Below are positions 44,019 to 52,534 of a DNA stretch of 64,000 nt, in pieces. A model generated the notes under the pieces. It did not search any database. It saw only the letters and a list, made by a program, of their open reading frames with translations, and was not told where the DNA came from. How positions within the stretch are numbered: the first letter of the stretch is position 1; each line of letters begins with the position of its first letter. Source of the stretch: Bremerella sp. JC817 (GTDB lineage: Bacteria; Planctomycetota; Planctomycetia; Pirellulales; Pirellulaceae). The DNA lies in contig NZ_JBFEFG010000264.1 of the NCBI RefSeq assembly GCF_040718835.1, positions 62,001 to 126,000 of the forward strand. The letters run 5' to 3'. The translations under genes and the position numbers were made by a program.

Positions 44019-45443
44019 TTAGCTCTTCACCGAACACGTTCCTCCACAACTGCCGCTGCTGCCGGTTGTCGGCAGATGCGAAGCTTCCCAGGCCTTGTAA
44101 CCACCCACGAGGTCGAGCAGGTTCTCTTTGCCGAGTTTCTGCAGCACGCTGACGCCCAGCGACGAGCGATAGCCGCCGGCACAATGCACCACCACGTGAT
44201 CGACTGCCGGAATTTCGTCGGCACGTTCTTCCAGGTGAGGCAGGGGAATGTTGATCGCACCGTCGATGTGTCCTGCATCGAATTCTTTTTCGCTGCGAAT
44301 ATCGACGATTGCCACATTGCCATCGAGTTCGCCAACCGCCGGGGCAGTGATCCGGGCTGTCGATGCCACCAGGTCGCTATGCTGATCGAGGGCATCCATT
44401 CCGCCGTCGAGGTAGCCAACCACTAGATCAAAACCAATTCGACCCAGTCGCACGATCGATTCTTCGGTGCGGTCGGCGTCCGCGATCACAACGATCGGCT
44501 GATCTTTCGCCAGCATCGAGCCGGCCCAGGTCGCGTACTTGCCATCGATACCGATGTTGAGCGATCCTTTCAAATGGGCACCTGCGAAGTCGACTGCTTC
44601 GCGGGTGTCGACCACCTGAGCACCATCTTTCTGGAACTGCAAAACCTGCGACAGTGTCAGCGGCGAAAGACTTTCCTTTAGCGATTCATCCAGGCTCTGG
44701 CGATCCTTGCGATTCAGGATGGCATCGTGCACGAAGTAGCTCGGTGCCTCCGGCTGGGCTGTGGTCACCAGGTCGAGGAACGCCGATCGCGACATCGGTT
44801 GGAGTGCGTAGTTGTACTTTCGCTGTTCGCCGAGTGTCGAATAAGGCTCGCTACTAAGGGCCTTGCCGCAAAGCGATCCAGCACCATGAGCCGGGTAAAT
44901 GCGAACGGCATCCGGAAGCTTCAAAAGCTTCTCGTGCAGCGAGTCGTAAAGCTGATTGCCAAGCTGTTCAGCCGTGGCACCAATCGAGGCCAGCAGGTCA
45001 GGACGGCCCACATCGCCGATGAATAGCGTGTCGCCGGTCAACGCGGCGTAAGGAACCTCAGCGTTGGATTCGGGATCGTAAACCAGCAGGGTAATCCCTT
45101 CCGGCGTGTGTCCTGGGGTTTGGATTGCCGACAGGTAAACCTTGCCCAGCACCACCTGGTCGCCGTCCGAAAGTTTGACGTGATCGAACTCGGCGTTGCC
45201 TTCGGCACCTAGATAGATCTTTGCGCCGAGGCGATTGCGTAGTTCGATATGACCCGCCACGAAGTCGGCGTGGAAGTGCGTCAGAATGACATGTTCGATG
45301 CGGAAGCCATGTTCTTCGGCGTCCTTCACGTAGATGTCGATATCACGCTGCGGATCGATGACCGCGGCGACCTTGGTTTCTTCGTCCGCCACCATGTAGG
45401 AAGCGTGCGAAAGACACTCCAGATAGTATCGTTGAAAATACAT
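44019..45443 (-). CDS. CstB-like persulfide dioxygenase with tandem rhodanese domains
   Basis: The ATG at 45443 gives 474 residues beginning MYFQRYYLECLSHASYM, the family start. The metallo-beta-lactamase domain carries the iron ligands of ETHE1-type persulfide dioxygenases: His56, His58 and Asp60 in THFHADF, His112 (TPGHTPEG), Asp138 (TGDTLFIGDVGR) and His186. Two rhodanese domains follow. In the first the cysteine position is Ala321 (VVIADADRT), so it is inactive; the second has Cys421 (VVHCAGGYRSS). This dead-plus-live order matches CstB, which turns persulfides into thiosulfate. A C-terminal CGGTC tail is extra. It is the last gene of the ArsR-rhodanese operon. Confidence 0.9.
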   Translation of the reverse strand: MYFQRYYLECLSHASYMVADEETKVAAVIDPQRDIDIYVKDAEEHGFRIEHVILTHFHADFVAGHIELRNRLGAKIYLGAEGNAEFDHVKLSDGDQVVLGKVYLSAIQTPGHTPEGITLLVYDPESNAEVPYAALTGDTLFIGDVGRPDLLASIGATAEQLGNQLYDSLHEKLLKLPDAVRIYPAHGAGSLCGKALSSEPYSTLGEQRKYNYALQPMSRSAFLDLVTTAQPEAPSYFVHDAILNRKDRQSLDESLKESLSPLTLSQVLQFQKDGAQVVDTREAVDFAGAHLKGSLNIGIDGKYATWAGSMLAKDQPIVVIADADRTEESIVRLGRIGFDLVVGYLDGGMDALDQHSDLVASTARITAPAVGELDGNVAIVDIRSEKEFDAGHIDGAINIPLPHLEERADEIPAVDHVVVHCAGGYRSSLGVSVLQKLGKENLLDLVGGYKAWEASHLPTTGSSGSCGGTCSVKS

Positions 45444-45572
45444 GGTCTTGGTCCCTATGCGAGTGGTTGGGGCATGTTTGGAGGGGAGGTAGGGGAGCAG
45501 AGCGAAGTGTGCCCTTGCATTGGGTGGAGCCACAATGAGCACTCCAGGTCTGCTCCCCTGATCCACGATGAT

Positions 45573-46127
45573 TTAGATCGAACAGTTCTTCGCGCCACTG
45601 GAAACCTGGTTCCACGGCATCTTGGCCAGCACCATGGCCATGCCGCAGGTATCGGTGATCCCAGCGAACATCAGGCCTGCTCCGACAAAAGCCGAAAGTC
45701 CAGCGAAGTAGGGATGCACGAACATGGCCAGCAAAGCACCGACCAACACCAGGAAGCCGGCCGCGATGCGAACCTGGCGTTCCAGCGACATCACCTTCTT
45801 GCCACGCACGACCGGCAGGCCAGCCGCAGCCCAGGCTTCGGTGCCACCTTCCACGTTGACAACGTTCTCGAAGCCAGCGGCCTGAAACTTTTCACAGGCC
45901 TTGCCACCTCGCGTACCAGACTTGCAGATCACATACAGCGTCGTCTGGGCATTGCCGTTACGGGCTTGCATGTAGTCGCGCGGCACGAGGCGATCGAGCG
46001 GGACGTTGACGGCCTGGGTGGCGTGCACTTCCTGGAACTCGGCCGGGGTGCGGACGTCGATCAGTTCGTAGGCTTCGTTCTGATGGCGCTGGTTCAGCTC
46101 TTGGGGCGAAATAGTGTTGATGCTCAT
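45573..46127 (-). CDS. Rhodanese fused to a DUF2892 membrane domain (YgaP-like)
   Basis: A 184-residue protein with AAGGAG 8 bases before the ATG. The rhodanese part (residues 1-105) has the active loop CKSGTR with Cys68 as sulfur acceptor. Two membrane helices follow (AAGFLVLVGALLAMFV and LSAFVGAGLMFAGITDTCGM), the DUF2892 pair. Escherichia coli YgaP has the same fusion and is controlled by the ArsR-type YgaV, as here. Sulfane sulfur would be transferred at the membrane and passed to the dioxygenase encoded downstream. It lies 67 bases after the ArsR gene. Confidence 0.92.
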   Translation of the reverse strand: MSINTISPQELNQRHQNEAYELIDVRTPAEFQEVHATQAVNVPLDRLVPRDYMQARNGNAQTTLYVICKSGTRGGKACEKFQAAGFENVVNVEGGTEAWAAAGLPVVRGKKVMSLERQVRIAAGFLVLVGALLAMFVHPYFAGLSAFVGAGLMFAGITDTCGMAMVLAKMPWNQVSSGAKNCSI

Positions 46128-46194
46128 GATTCGCTCCTTCAGTATCCTTGATATGTCGTGAGGTGACGATGTATTCGGTCAAAAAAAGGGGCGG

Positions 46195-46518
46195 CTATTT
46201 GCCGGCACCCGTGAGGAATCGACTTTCGATGCAGCCCATGATGTCCTTCAAGTGAGGTTCGGCAACCGAGTAATAAACACGGCGACCATCTCGCTCGCTG
46301 GTGAAGAACCCACAGCGTTGCATCAGGCGAAGGTGTTCCGAGGCCAGGTTCTCGGCAATACCGCAGTCTTCCGCGATTTCACCCACCGTGAAACGGCCTG
46401 CCAGAAGCAATTGCACCATGCGAATACGAACTGGGTGAGCCAATGCCTTCAGGCATTCAGCGGCTTCACCAAGGGCGTCCATATCGAGTGGCGGCTTGTT
46501 GTCAGGTTTCTCGGGCAT
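46195..46518 (-). CDS. ArsR-family repressor, probable sulfide/persulfide sensor
   Basis: The ATG at 46518 (107 residues) follows AGGAG by 8 bases. The winged helix is complete: ALAHPVRIRMVQLLLAG, VGEIAEDCGIAENLASEHLRLM and the wing ERDGRRVYYSV. Four cysteines (Cys22, 52, 69, 96) are available for sensing. In the persulfide sensors BigR/SqrR/YgaV a cysteine pair forms a polysulfide bridge; here the cysteines sit in other helices, so the sensing pair may differ. It heads the operon with the rhodanese and persulfide dioxygenase, and an AT-rich ATATCAATATAT just upstream (about 46531-46544) may be part of its operator. Confidence 0.85.
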   Translation of the reverse strand: MPEKPDNKPPLDMDALGEAAECLKALAHPVRIRMVQLLLAGRFTVGEIAEDCGIAENLASEHLRLMQRCGFFTSERDGRRVYYSVAEPHLKDIMGCIESRFLTGAGK

Positions 46519-46629
46519 GATTGATTCTCCTAATATCAATATATCGGGAATTCACGAGATGTCAATCAGGAAAATATCTGAGGAAAGCTCAAAAAGGTGG
46601 GGATACGGTAAGCCGAGTACCAGGCGGAA

Positions 46630-48012
46630 CTAATAATCGCGAAACGGACCTCGCGGCTCGGCCGCTTCCATTTGGCTTTGCCACTGGGCCAATTGCTGCT
46701 GCAGCTCGGCGACCTTTTCAGGGTGTTTGGCCGACAGATCGTTCTTCTCGGCGATGTCGTTGGCCAGATGGTACAGACCCTTCGCTTTCTTGCTATCGAT
46801 CCATTTCCAGTCTCCGACCCGCACCGCGACCTCGTCGCGGCGCTGCCAGAACATTTCGATGCGGGGTGAAGCGATTTCGTTACGCAAGACCGGCAGCAAA
46901 TCGAAGCCGTCGTACGTGACATCTTGCGGCAGTTCAACACCAGCTGCCGCGCATGCCGTCGGGAAGACTTCCAGCGACGAGAGAAACTGATCGCTGACCT
47001 GATTGGCCGGAACATGACCAGGCCATCTCACAAGGCATGGCACCCGGTTGCCACCTTCCCACATCGTCGACTTGCGACCTTGCAGTGGCGCGTTGTTCGC
47101 CAGACCGCTTCCTCCATTGTCGGAAAAGAAAATCACCAAGGTGTTGTCGGCAATCTCATATTGGTCCAAGCGATCAAGCACGTCACCTATCGCGGCATCC
47201 ATCTCGGTCACGGCAGCCATATAACCTTGGCGTCGCCGCGATGCTTTTGTGTCGCCGGCTGGGTAACGTGCAAGGTATTCCGGCGAGGCCTGAACGGTTC
47301 CGCGAATCTCGGGATCTAAGTTCGATGCGCCGTGCGGTGCGTTGAAGGGAAGATACAAGAAGAAGGGACGCTCGTGATTGCGGTCGATGAAATCGAGCGC
47401 ATGATCGCGAAAGAGGGTCGTGCAGTAGGTGCCTTTGTCCTTGGTGGTGATCTGGTTGCCATCGAACATCGAGGGGACGCCGTAACGTTCGTGGGTGAAG
47501 TAATCGATGCCGGTGTTGCAGAATCCATAGAAGTCGTCGAAGCCACGTTGCATTGGCAAGTATCGCGTCAGTTGCCCGCCATCCCACTTGCCGAAACAGC
47601 CGCATGCGTACCCGGCATCGTGTAGCGTTTGCGAAAGGAAGATCTCGCGGATGTCGGTTCCCAAAATATGTTCCGGCGAAACGGCGTATTCATCCGCCTT
47701 GTAGAGATAGCCGTCGTCAACGCGATCGTTCCGGATCATGTCGTAGGTGCCGTTTCGCTGTGGATAACGGCCGGTCAAAAACGCGGCACGCGATGGCGTA
47801 CAAGCGTTCCAGGCCACATAGAAACTCGTAAGCCGCGTTCCTTCTTTCGCCAGGCGATCGAGGTGGGGCGTCTGCACATCCTGGGCACCGTAACTTCCGA
47901 GATCGTGATAGCCCTGGTCGTCGGAAACGATTAGCACAATGTTGGCCGGACGGTCAGCGGTTAGTCCGGTAGAGCAGCACACGAAAGTCAGAAGCAGAGC
48001 GAACGCACGCAT
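46630..48012 (-). CDS. Secreted sulfatase
   Basis: A 460-residue sulfatase with a signal peptide (MRAFALLLTFVCCSTGLTA). The core has NIVLIVSDDQGYHDLGSYG (calcium Asp pair), the formylglycine site CTPSR (Cys71), GCFGKWDGGQL, LPFNAPHGASN and FFSDNGGSGLANNAPLQGRKSTMWEGG. It resembles arylsulfatase and N-acetylgalactosamine-sulfatase types. Substrate unknown. It is transcribed on the minus strand and is not directly linked to the persulfide operon, whose genes lie upstream of it on the same strand; 111 bases separate it from the ArsR stop in the other direction. Confidence 0.9.
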   Translation of the reverse strand: MRAFALLLTFVCCSTGLTADRPANIVLIVSDDQGYHDLGSYGAQDVQTPHLDRLAKEGTRLTSFYVAWNACTPSRAAFLTGRYPQRNGTYDMIRNDRVDDGYLYKADEYAVSPEHILGTDIREIFLSQTLHDAGYACGCFGKWDGGQLTRYLPMQRGFDDFYGFCNTGIDYFTHERYGVPSMFDGNQITTKDKGTYCTTLFRDHALDFIDRNHERPFFLYLPFNAPHGASNLDPEIRGTVQASPEYLARYPAGDTKASRRRQGYMAAVTEMDAAIGDVLDRLDQYEIADNTLVIFFSDNGGSGLANNAPLQGRKSTMWEGGNRVPCLVRWPGHVPANQVSDQFLSSLEVFPTACAAAGVELPQDVTYDGFDLLPVLRNEIASPRIEMFWQRRDEVAVRVGDWKWIDSKKAKGLYHLANDIAEKNDLSAKHPEKVAELQQQLAQWQSQMEAAEPRGPFRDY

Positions 48013-48098
48013 TGCATTTCCAGTCGTCGGGGGGAAGGAAGCAGGAGGGAGGTGCGTTCAAGATAGCGATTTGTAATCGCGAAGCAAGTTTTCGCCGT

Positions 48099-48911
48099 TT
48101 AGCAGCCGGAGAGAACGGAGGTTCGCATCCCGGCGAAGTGTCCGACCGAATCGGCAAAGAAGGCGTCAGGCAGGATCGCGTAGTGATCGAGCGCTCGTTC
48201 GACCTGATCCCAGCCTACGTGAGCGGCGATGTCGAACGCCTTGAGGCCGCGAGCGATCCGTTCGGCTTTGTTGTCGAACTTCCAGAACTGCAGCCAGCGC
48301 CCGGTGGGGAAGTAAGCGAAACGAACCGCGGGCATCAGGGCGATCGATTTCATGAGCGGCCAATCGAACTCTTGCACGGCCTGGGCAATCCGCGGACCGA
48401 CGACCCGGTCTTGCTCGTCGAAGAAGTGAGCCTGGAAGATCTGGCGTCGTGCAGCATCGCTTAGAGGTGTTTGACTTCGTCGAGCATGATGGATTTGTCG
48501 TAAGCCTGCCAGAAGCGGAGCACGCACGATTTGATCGGCATCTGGGTGATCGCCGAAATGCTTGGTGAAGTGGTAGGTCGCGTAGGTGTCGACACATACC
48601 CGTCGATTGACTTCCCGGAACGCTTCGGCGAAGTTCTCCAGGGCCTGCAGCTTTGCCACGCGTTTGTCTCGATTTCCGGCGAATTGCCAGGCGGCGACCT
48701 GTCCCAGCTTCATGCCGAAGGCAAAATAACCACGTGCCCACAAGGCGCCGTGAGCCGCAATCAGGGGAAAAATATGGTTGTGACCCGAGTCTTCAAAAAG
48801 GTGGTGATAGGTGGTCGCTCGCTGCGATAGCTGATGCGTCGCCCCTGCCAATTGGATCGCTTCTTTCTCGATATCTACATAGCACTGCCGTAGTTGGGCA
48901 AGCGATTCCAT
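48099..48911 (-). CDS. Histidine-rich hypothetical protein
   Basis: A 270-residue soluble helical protein with no recognised family. The N-terminal third is striking: QRATTYHHLFEDSGHNHIFP then LIAAHGALWARGYFAFGMKL, with histidines at spacing that could bind a metal. Further histidines appear in YATYHFTKHFGDHPDA and GLRQIHHARRS. The end is ILPDAFFADSVGHFAGMRTS. No signal peptide. It stands alone, divergent from the aldehyde dehydrogenase gene and upstream of the sulfatase on the same strand. I can give no function. Confidence 0.65.
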   Translation of the reverse strand: MESLAQLRQCYVDIEKEAIQLAGATHQLSQRATTYHHLFEDSGHNHIFPLIAAHGALWARGYFAFGMKLGQVAAWQFAGNRDKRVAKLQALENFAEAFREVNRRVCVDTYATYHFTKHFGDHPDADQIVRAPLLAGLRQIHHARRSQTPLSDAARRQIFQAHFFDEQDRVVGPRIAQAVQEFDWPLMKSIALMPAVRFAYFPTGRWLQFWKFDNKAERIARGLKAFDIAAHVGWDQVERALDHYAILPDAFFADSVGHFAGMRTSVLSGC

Positions 48912-49136
48912 GGCCGGTACTCCACCGTACGTTTTTCATCTTCTGGTCGTGTTTGTTGGTCAGGGAGTAGACCGAAGTGGGGGCAGAGGCAATAACCCAA
49001 ATTCGGAAAAGATTCCAAGGAAAGGGTCCCAACGCATAGAATGAGATGGGAGGCTGTTTGCCCAGTCTTCTATGCTGCAATGCTGATAACCTGCCGGCTC
49101 GTTCGGCAGTCACCCTCATCGACCAAGGAGAGACCT

Positions 49137-50648
49137 ATGATCTTGACGACGACTGCCCCTGTCGCCCGTCGCGAAACGCAAGCATTCATTGACCAGCAGC
49201 ATCAACTGTTGATCGATGGTCAATGGATGCCGGCTGCCTCGGGCAAAACATTCGAGGTGACCAATCCTGCCGATGGCAAAACAATTGCCGAGGTTGCCGA
49301 AGGTGATAAGGCGGACGTTGACAAAGCAGTCGCTGCCGCTCGCCGAGCCTTCGAGACCGGCCCTTGGCCAGCGATGACAGCCTCGGAACGTGGCAAGCTG
49401 ATCTGGAAGCTGGCCGACTTGATGGAACAGCACATCGAAGAGCTGGCCGAAATCGAATCGCTCGACAACGGCAAACCCAAAGCGGTTGCCGCTGCGGCTG
49501 ACGTTCCACTAGCGATTGATCTGTTTCGCTACATGGCGGGTTGGTCGACCAAAATTGAAGGGACCACGATTCCGATTTCGGTGCCGTATCTTGAAGGGGC
49601 CGAGTTCCACAGTTACACGCTCCGTGAACCGGTTGGCGTTGTCGGCCAGATCATTCCGTGGAACTTCCCGATCTTGATGGCCGCTTGGAAGCTGGGCCCA
49701 GCCTTGGCCACCGGCTGCACCGTTGTGCTGAAAGTGGCCGAAGAAACGCCGCTGAGTGCTTTGCGTTTGGGACACTTGATTCAAGAGGCAGGCTTCCCAC
49801 CCGGCGTGGTGAACATCATCACCGGGTTTGGCGAGACTGCCGGTGCCGCGCTGTCGGCGCATCCCGATGTCGACAAGATTGCGTTCACCGGTTCGACCGA
49901 AGTGGGCAAGCTGATTGTCAAAGCGGCCGGCGATACCAACTTGAAAAAGGTGACGCTCGAATTGGGTGGCAAGAGCCCCAACATCATCCTGCCTGATGCC
50001 GACATCTCGGCGGCGATCAGTGGTGCGGCCAACGCTATCTTCTTCAACCATGGCCAATGCTGCTGTGCCGGTTCGCGTTTGTTCGTGCACCGCAGCCAGT
50101 ACGATCAGGTCGTCGAAGGTGTGGCTGCCGAGGCTTCCAAAATCAAGCTCGGTCCCGGCATGCATCCCGATACCAACATGGGGCCGATGGTCTCGCGGAT
50201 TCAGCAAGACCGCGTCTGCGGCTACCTCGACATTGGCATGCAGGAAGGTGCCAAGGCATTGGTCGGTGGTAAGCGAGCCGACAGCAGCGGTTACTTCGTC
50301 GAGCCAACCGTGCTGGTCGATACCCACGCGGAAATGAAGGTGATTCGCGAAGAGATCTTTGGCCCGGTCGTGGCGGCGGTTCCTTTCGACGACATCGACG
50401 AGGTGATCGCCACGGCCAACGACACGATCTATGGCCTGGCCGCCGCGGTCTGGACGAAGGACATCAGCCACGGGCACCGCATTGCCAAAAGGCTGAAGGC
50501 CGGCACTGTGTGGATGAACTGCTACAACGTCTTCGATGCGTCGTTGCCGTTTGGCGGTTACAAACAGTCTGGCTGGGGCCGCGAGATGGGCTACGAAGCG
50601 ATTAGCCTTTATACGCAGACCAAGGCCGTGACGCTGCAAATTGGCTAG
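49137..50648 (+). CDS. Aldehyde dehydrogenase family protein
   Basis: The ATG at 49137 (503 residues) has AAGGAG 6 bases upstream. The enzyme oxidises an aldehyde to its acid with NAD(P)+. Catalytic residues: Glu275 (VTLELGGKSP) and the middle cysteine Cys309 of FNHGQCCCAGSR. Cofactor binding is seen in PWNFPILMAAWKLGPAL and FTGSTEVGKLI. Sequence and length resemble the ALDH1/2 (betaine or phenylacetaldehyde-type) class with EEIFGPVVAAVPF and the end KQSGWGREMG. Substrate unknown. A strong terminator follows directly, so it is monocistronic. Confidence 0.94.
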   Translation: MILTTTAPVARRETQAFIDQQHQLLIDGQWMPAASGKTFEVTNPADGKTIAEVAEGDKADVDKAVAAARRAFETGPWPAMTASERGKLIWKLADLMEQHIEELAEIESLDNGKPKAVAAAADVPLAIDLFRYMAGWSTKIEGTTIPISVPYLEGAEFHSYTLREPVGVVGQIIPWNFPILMAAWKLGPALATGCTVVLKVAEETPLSALRLGHLIQEAGFPPGVVNIITGFGETAGAALSAHPDVDKIAFTGSTEVGKLIVKAAGDTNLKKVTLELGGKSPNIILPDADISAAISGAANAIFFNHGQCCCAGSRLFVHRSQYDQVVEGVAAEASKIKLGPGMHPDTNMGPMVSRIQQDRVCGYLDIGMQEGAKALVGGKRADSSGYFVEPTVLVDTHAEMKVIREEIFGPVVAAVPFDDIDEVIATANDTIYGLAAAVWTKDISHGHRIAKRLKAGTVWMNCYNVFDASLPFGGYKQSGWGREMGYEAISLYTQTKAVTLQIG

Positions 50649-50667
50649 TGTGCCGAGTGTTACTTCT

Positions 50668-50697
50668 GGGGATGCTGGTGCCAGCGTCCCCTCTTTT
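50668..50697 (+). terminator. Terminator of the aldehyde dehydrogenase gene
   Basis: GGGGATGCTGG pairs with CCAGCGTCCCC (one G-T pair) across a 2-base loop, then TCTTTT. It lies 20 bases past the stop. Confidence 0.88.
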
Positions 50698-50823
50698 ATG
50701 CGCGGCGGAAGCTTCATTGCTACCCATCACCGTAGGTGAATTCGTTTTTCATTTTCGGGCCAGCGCGATACAAAGGAGGCTGCGCGGAAGCAAAGCCCCA
50801 TCCTGCTATTCGGAGTCATCGCC

Positions 50824-52377
50824 ATGCATTCCCCATTACGCACCCCTCGCGTCTCACGCCGTCAAATGCTGCAGTCTGGTGCCCTCTGTGGTGGCTTGCT
50901 GGCGATGGGAGATCTCGGAATGCTATCGCAACTGAAGCCGGTCTCGGCGGCGGAAGCGAAGCTGGATCCAAACGTCGTGCGTCTCGACTCCAGTATCGAA
51001 CCCCTGGTCCGACTGATTGAAGAGACCCCGCGCGAGCAATTGATGGAAGCAGTCGCAGGCCGCATCAAGCAGGGAACCAGCTATCGCGAAGTCCTAGCGG
51101 CGCTGCTGCTGGTAGGTGTCAAGAACATCGAGCCCCGTCCCAGCGTCGGCCATAAGTTTCATGCGGTGCTGGTTGTGAACTCGGCCCACCTGGCGAGTAT
51201 CTCTTCCCCAGATGAACATCGCTGGTTGCCGATCTTCTGGGCGCTCGATCACTACAAGTCAGCCGCCCAGCGTGATGTCGAAGAACGGGGCGACTGGACG
51301 ATGCCCGCCATCGACGACAGCCAGGTCATGCCACACGCCAAGGCGAAGGCTCAGTTCATCGAAGCGATGGAGAGCTGGGACGAAGCGAAGGCCGATATCG
51401 CCGCGGCCAGCCTGGCACGGACCGGCGGTGCGAACGAGATCTATCGTTTGCTCTTCAAGTATGGCTCGCGCGATTATCGCAGCATCGGCCACAAGGCGAT
51501 CTACGTTGCCAATAGCTATCGCACCTTAAGCTGCATCGGCTGGCAGCATGCCGAGCCCGTCTTGCGCAGCTTGACCTATGCCTTGTTGATGCATGAAGGA
51601 AGCAACCCATCCAAACGCGACGACGAAGCAGACCGGCCGTTCCGTCGTAACGAAGAAATCGCGGCGAAGTTGCGCGACGACTGGACGACGGGCAAGCTCG
51701 ATTCCGACGCCACCCAGGCCATGATCGATACGCTGCGAAGTGGTTCCAATGACGATGCGTGCGATCAGGCGGTTCAATTGATCAACAGTGGAATTCATCC
51801 ACAGTCGATATGGGATGCCATGCATGTGGTCGCCGGCGAGATGGTGATGCAGCAGCCGGCGATCGTGCCACTGCATAGCGTGACCACGACCAACGCCATG
51901 CGTTACGCCTACGAGACCTGCGGAGACGATGCGACTCGCAAACTGCTTCTGCTGCAGAACGCTGCGTTCCTGCCGATGTTCCGCAGTGGCATGGGAGGCC
52001 GCGGCCGGGTCAAGGACGTGACAGTCAGCAAGCTTTCCGAAGTCGAGCCAGCGAAGTCGCGGCAAAGTGTGGACGATATCTTCGCCGAACTGGGAAGCGA
52101 TCCGATGGCCGCCGCGCAGATGACTTTGGCCTACCTGCAAGGTCAGGAAAACCACTCCGCCAAGGCGAAGCAGTTAATCGATGCGGCCCGGGTATTGGTG
52201 TTCCGCAAAGGGGACAACGCCCACGATTACAAGTTCAGCTCGGCCATCCTGGAAGATTATTACCACGTCTCGCCGGCCTGGCGGGATACCTACCTGGCGT
52301 CGAATATCTTCCTGCTTCGCGATTCGCAGCGAAAAGATAACCAGCTTGTTTCACGAATCCAATCGGCTCTGGCCTAG
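50824..52377 (+). CDS. Tat-exported protein of unknown function
   Basis: A 517-residue protein with a twin-arginine-type signal (RVSRRQMLQSGALCGGLLAMG, about residues 9-29; cleavage probably after PVSAA). The mature part is helical: MEAVAGRIKQGTSYREVLAALLL, RPSVGHKFHAVLVVNSAHLAS, LPIFWALDHYKSAAQRD, GHKAIYVANSYRTLSCIGW and PAIVPLHSVTTTNAMRYAYETC. Recurrent His positions suggest a metal or haem-type cofactor, which would fit Tat export of a folded protein. No family is recognised with confidence. GGAG lies about 9 bases before the ATG. The AAA+ operon starts 157 bases later on the same strand. Confidence 0.7.
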   Translation: MHSPLRTPRVSRRQMLQSGALCGGLLAMGDLGMLSQLKPVSAAEAKLDPNVVRLDSSIEPLVRLIEETPREQLMEAVAGRIKQGTSYREVLAALLLVGVKNIEPRPSVGHKFHAVLVVNSAHLASISSPDEHRWLPIFWALDHYKSAAQRDVEERGDWTMPAIDDSQVMPHAKAKAQFIEAMESWDEAKADIAAASLARTGGANEIYRLLFKYGSRDYRSIGHKAIYVANSYRTLSCIGWQHAEPVLRSLTYALLMHEGSNPSKRDDEADRPFRRNEEIAAKLRDDWTTGKLDSDATQAMIDTLRSGSNDDACDQAVQLINSGIHPQSIWDAMHVVAGEMVMQQPAIVPLHSVTTTNAMRYAYETCGDDATRKLLLLQNAAFLPMFRSGMGGRGRVKDVTVSKLSEVEPAKSRQSVDDIFAELGSDPMAAAQMTLAYLQGQENHSAKAKQLIDAARVLVFRKGDNAHDYKFSSAILEDYYHVSPAWRDTYLASNIFLLRDSQRKDNQLVSRIQSALA

Positions 52378-52534
52378 CTAAGGTAGGTGATTCGTTCTCG
52401 ATTTCCCGAACTTGTTGTCAGTTTTGGCTGTCATCTTCCTGGGAAAAATGATCGCTCGGCAGTGGGCAATCAGCCCCCTGCGTGGCATGATAGGAATAGT
52501 CGAATTCGCTACTGGGAACGGAAGATCGCAGGCC

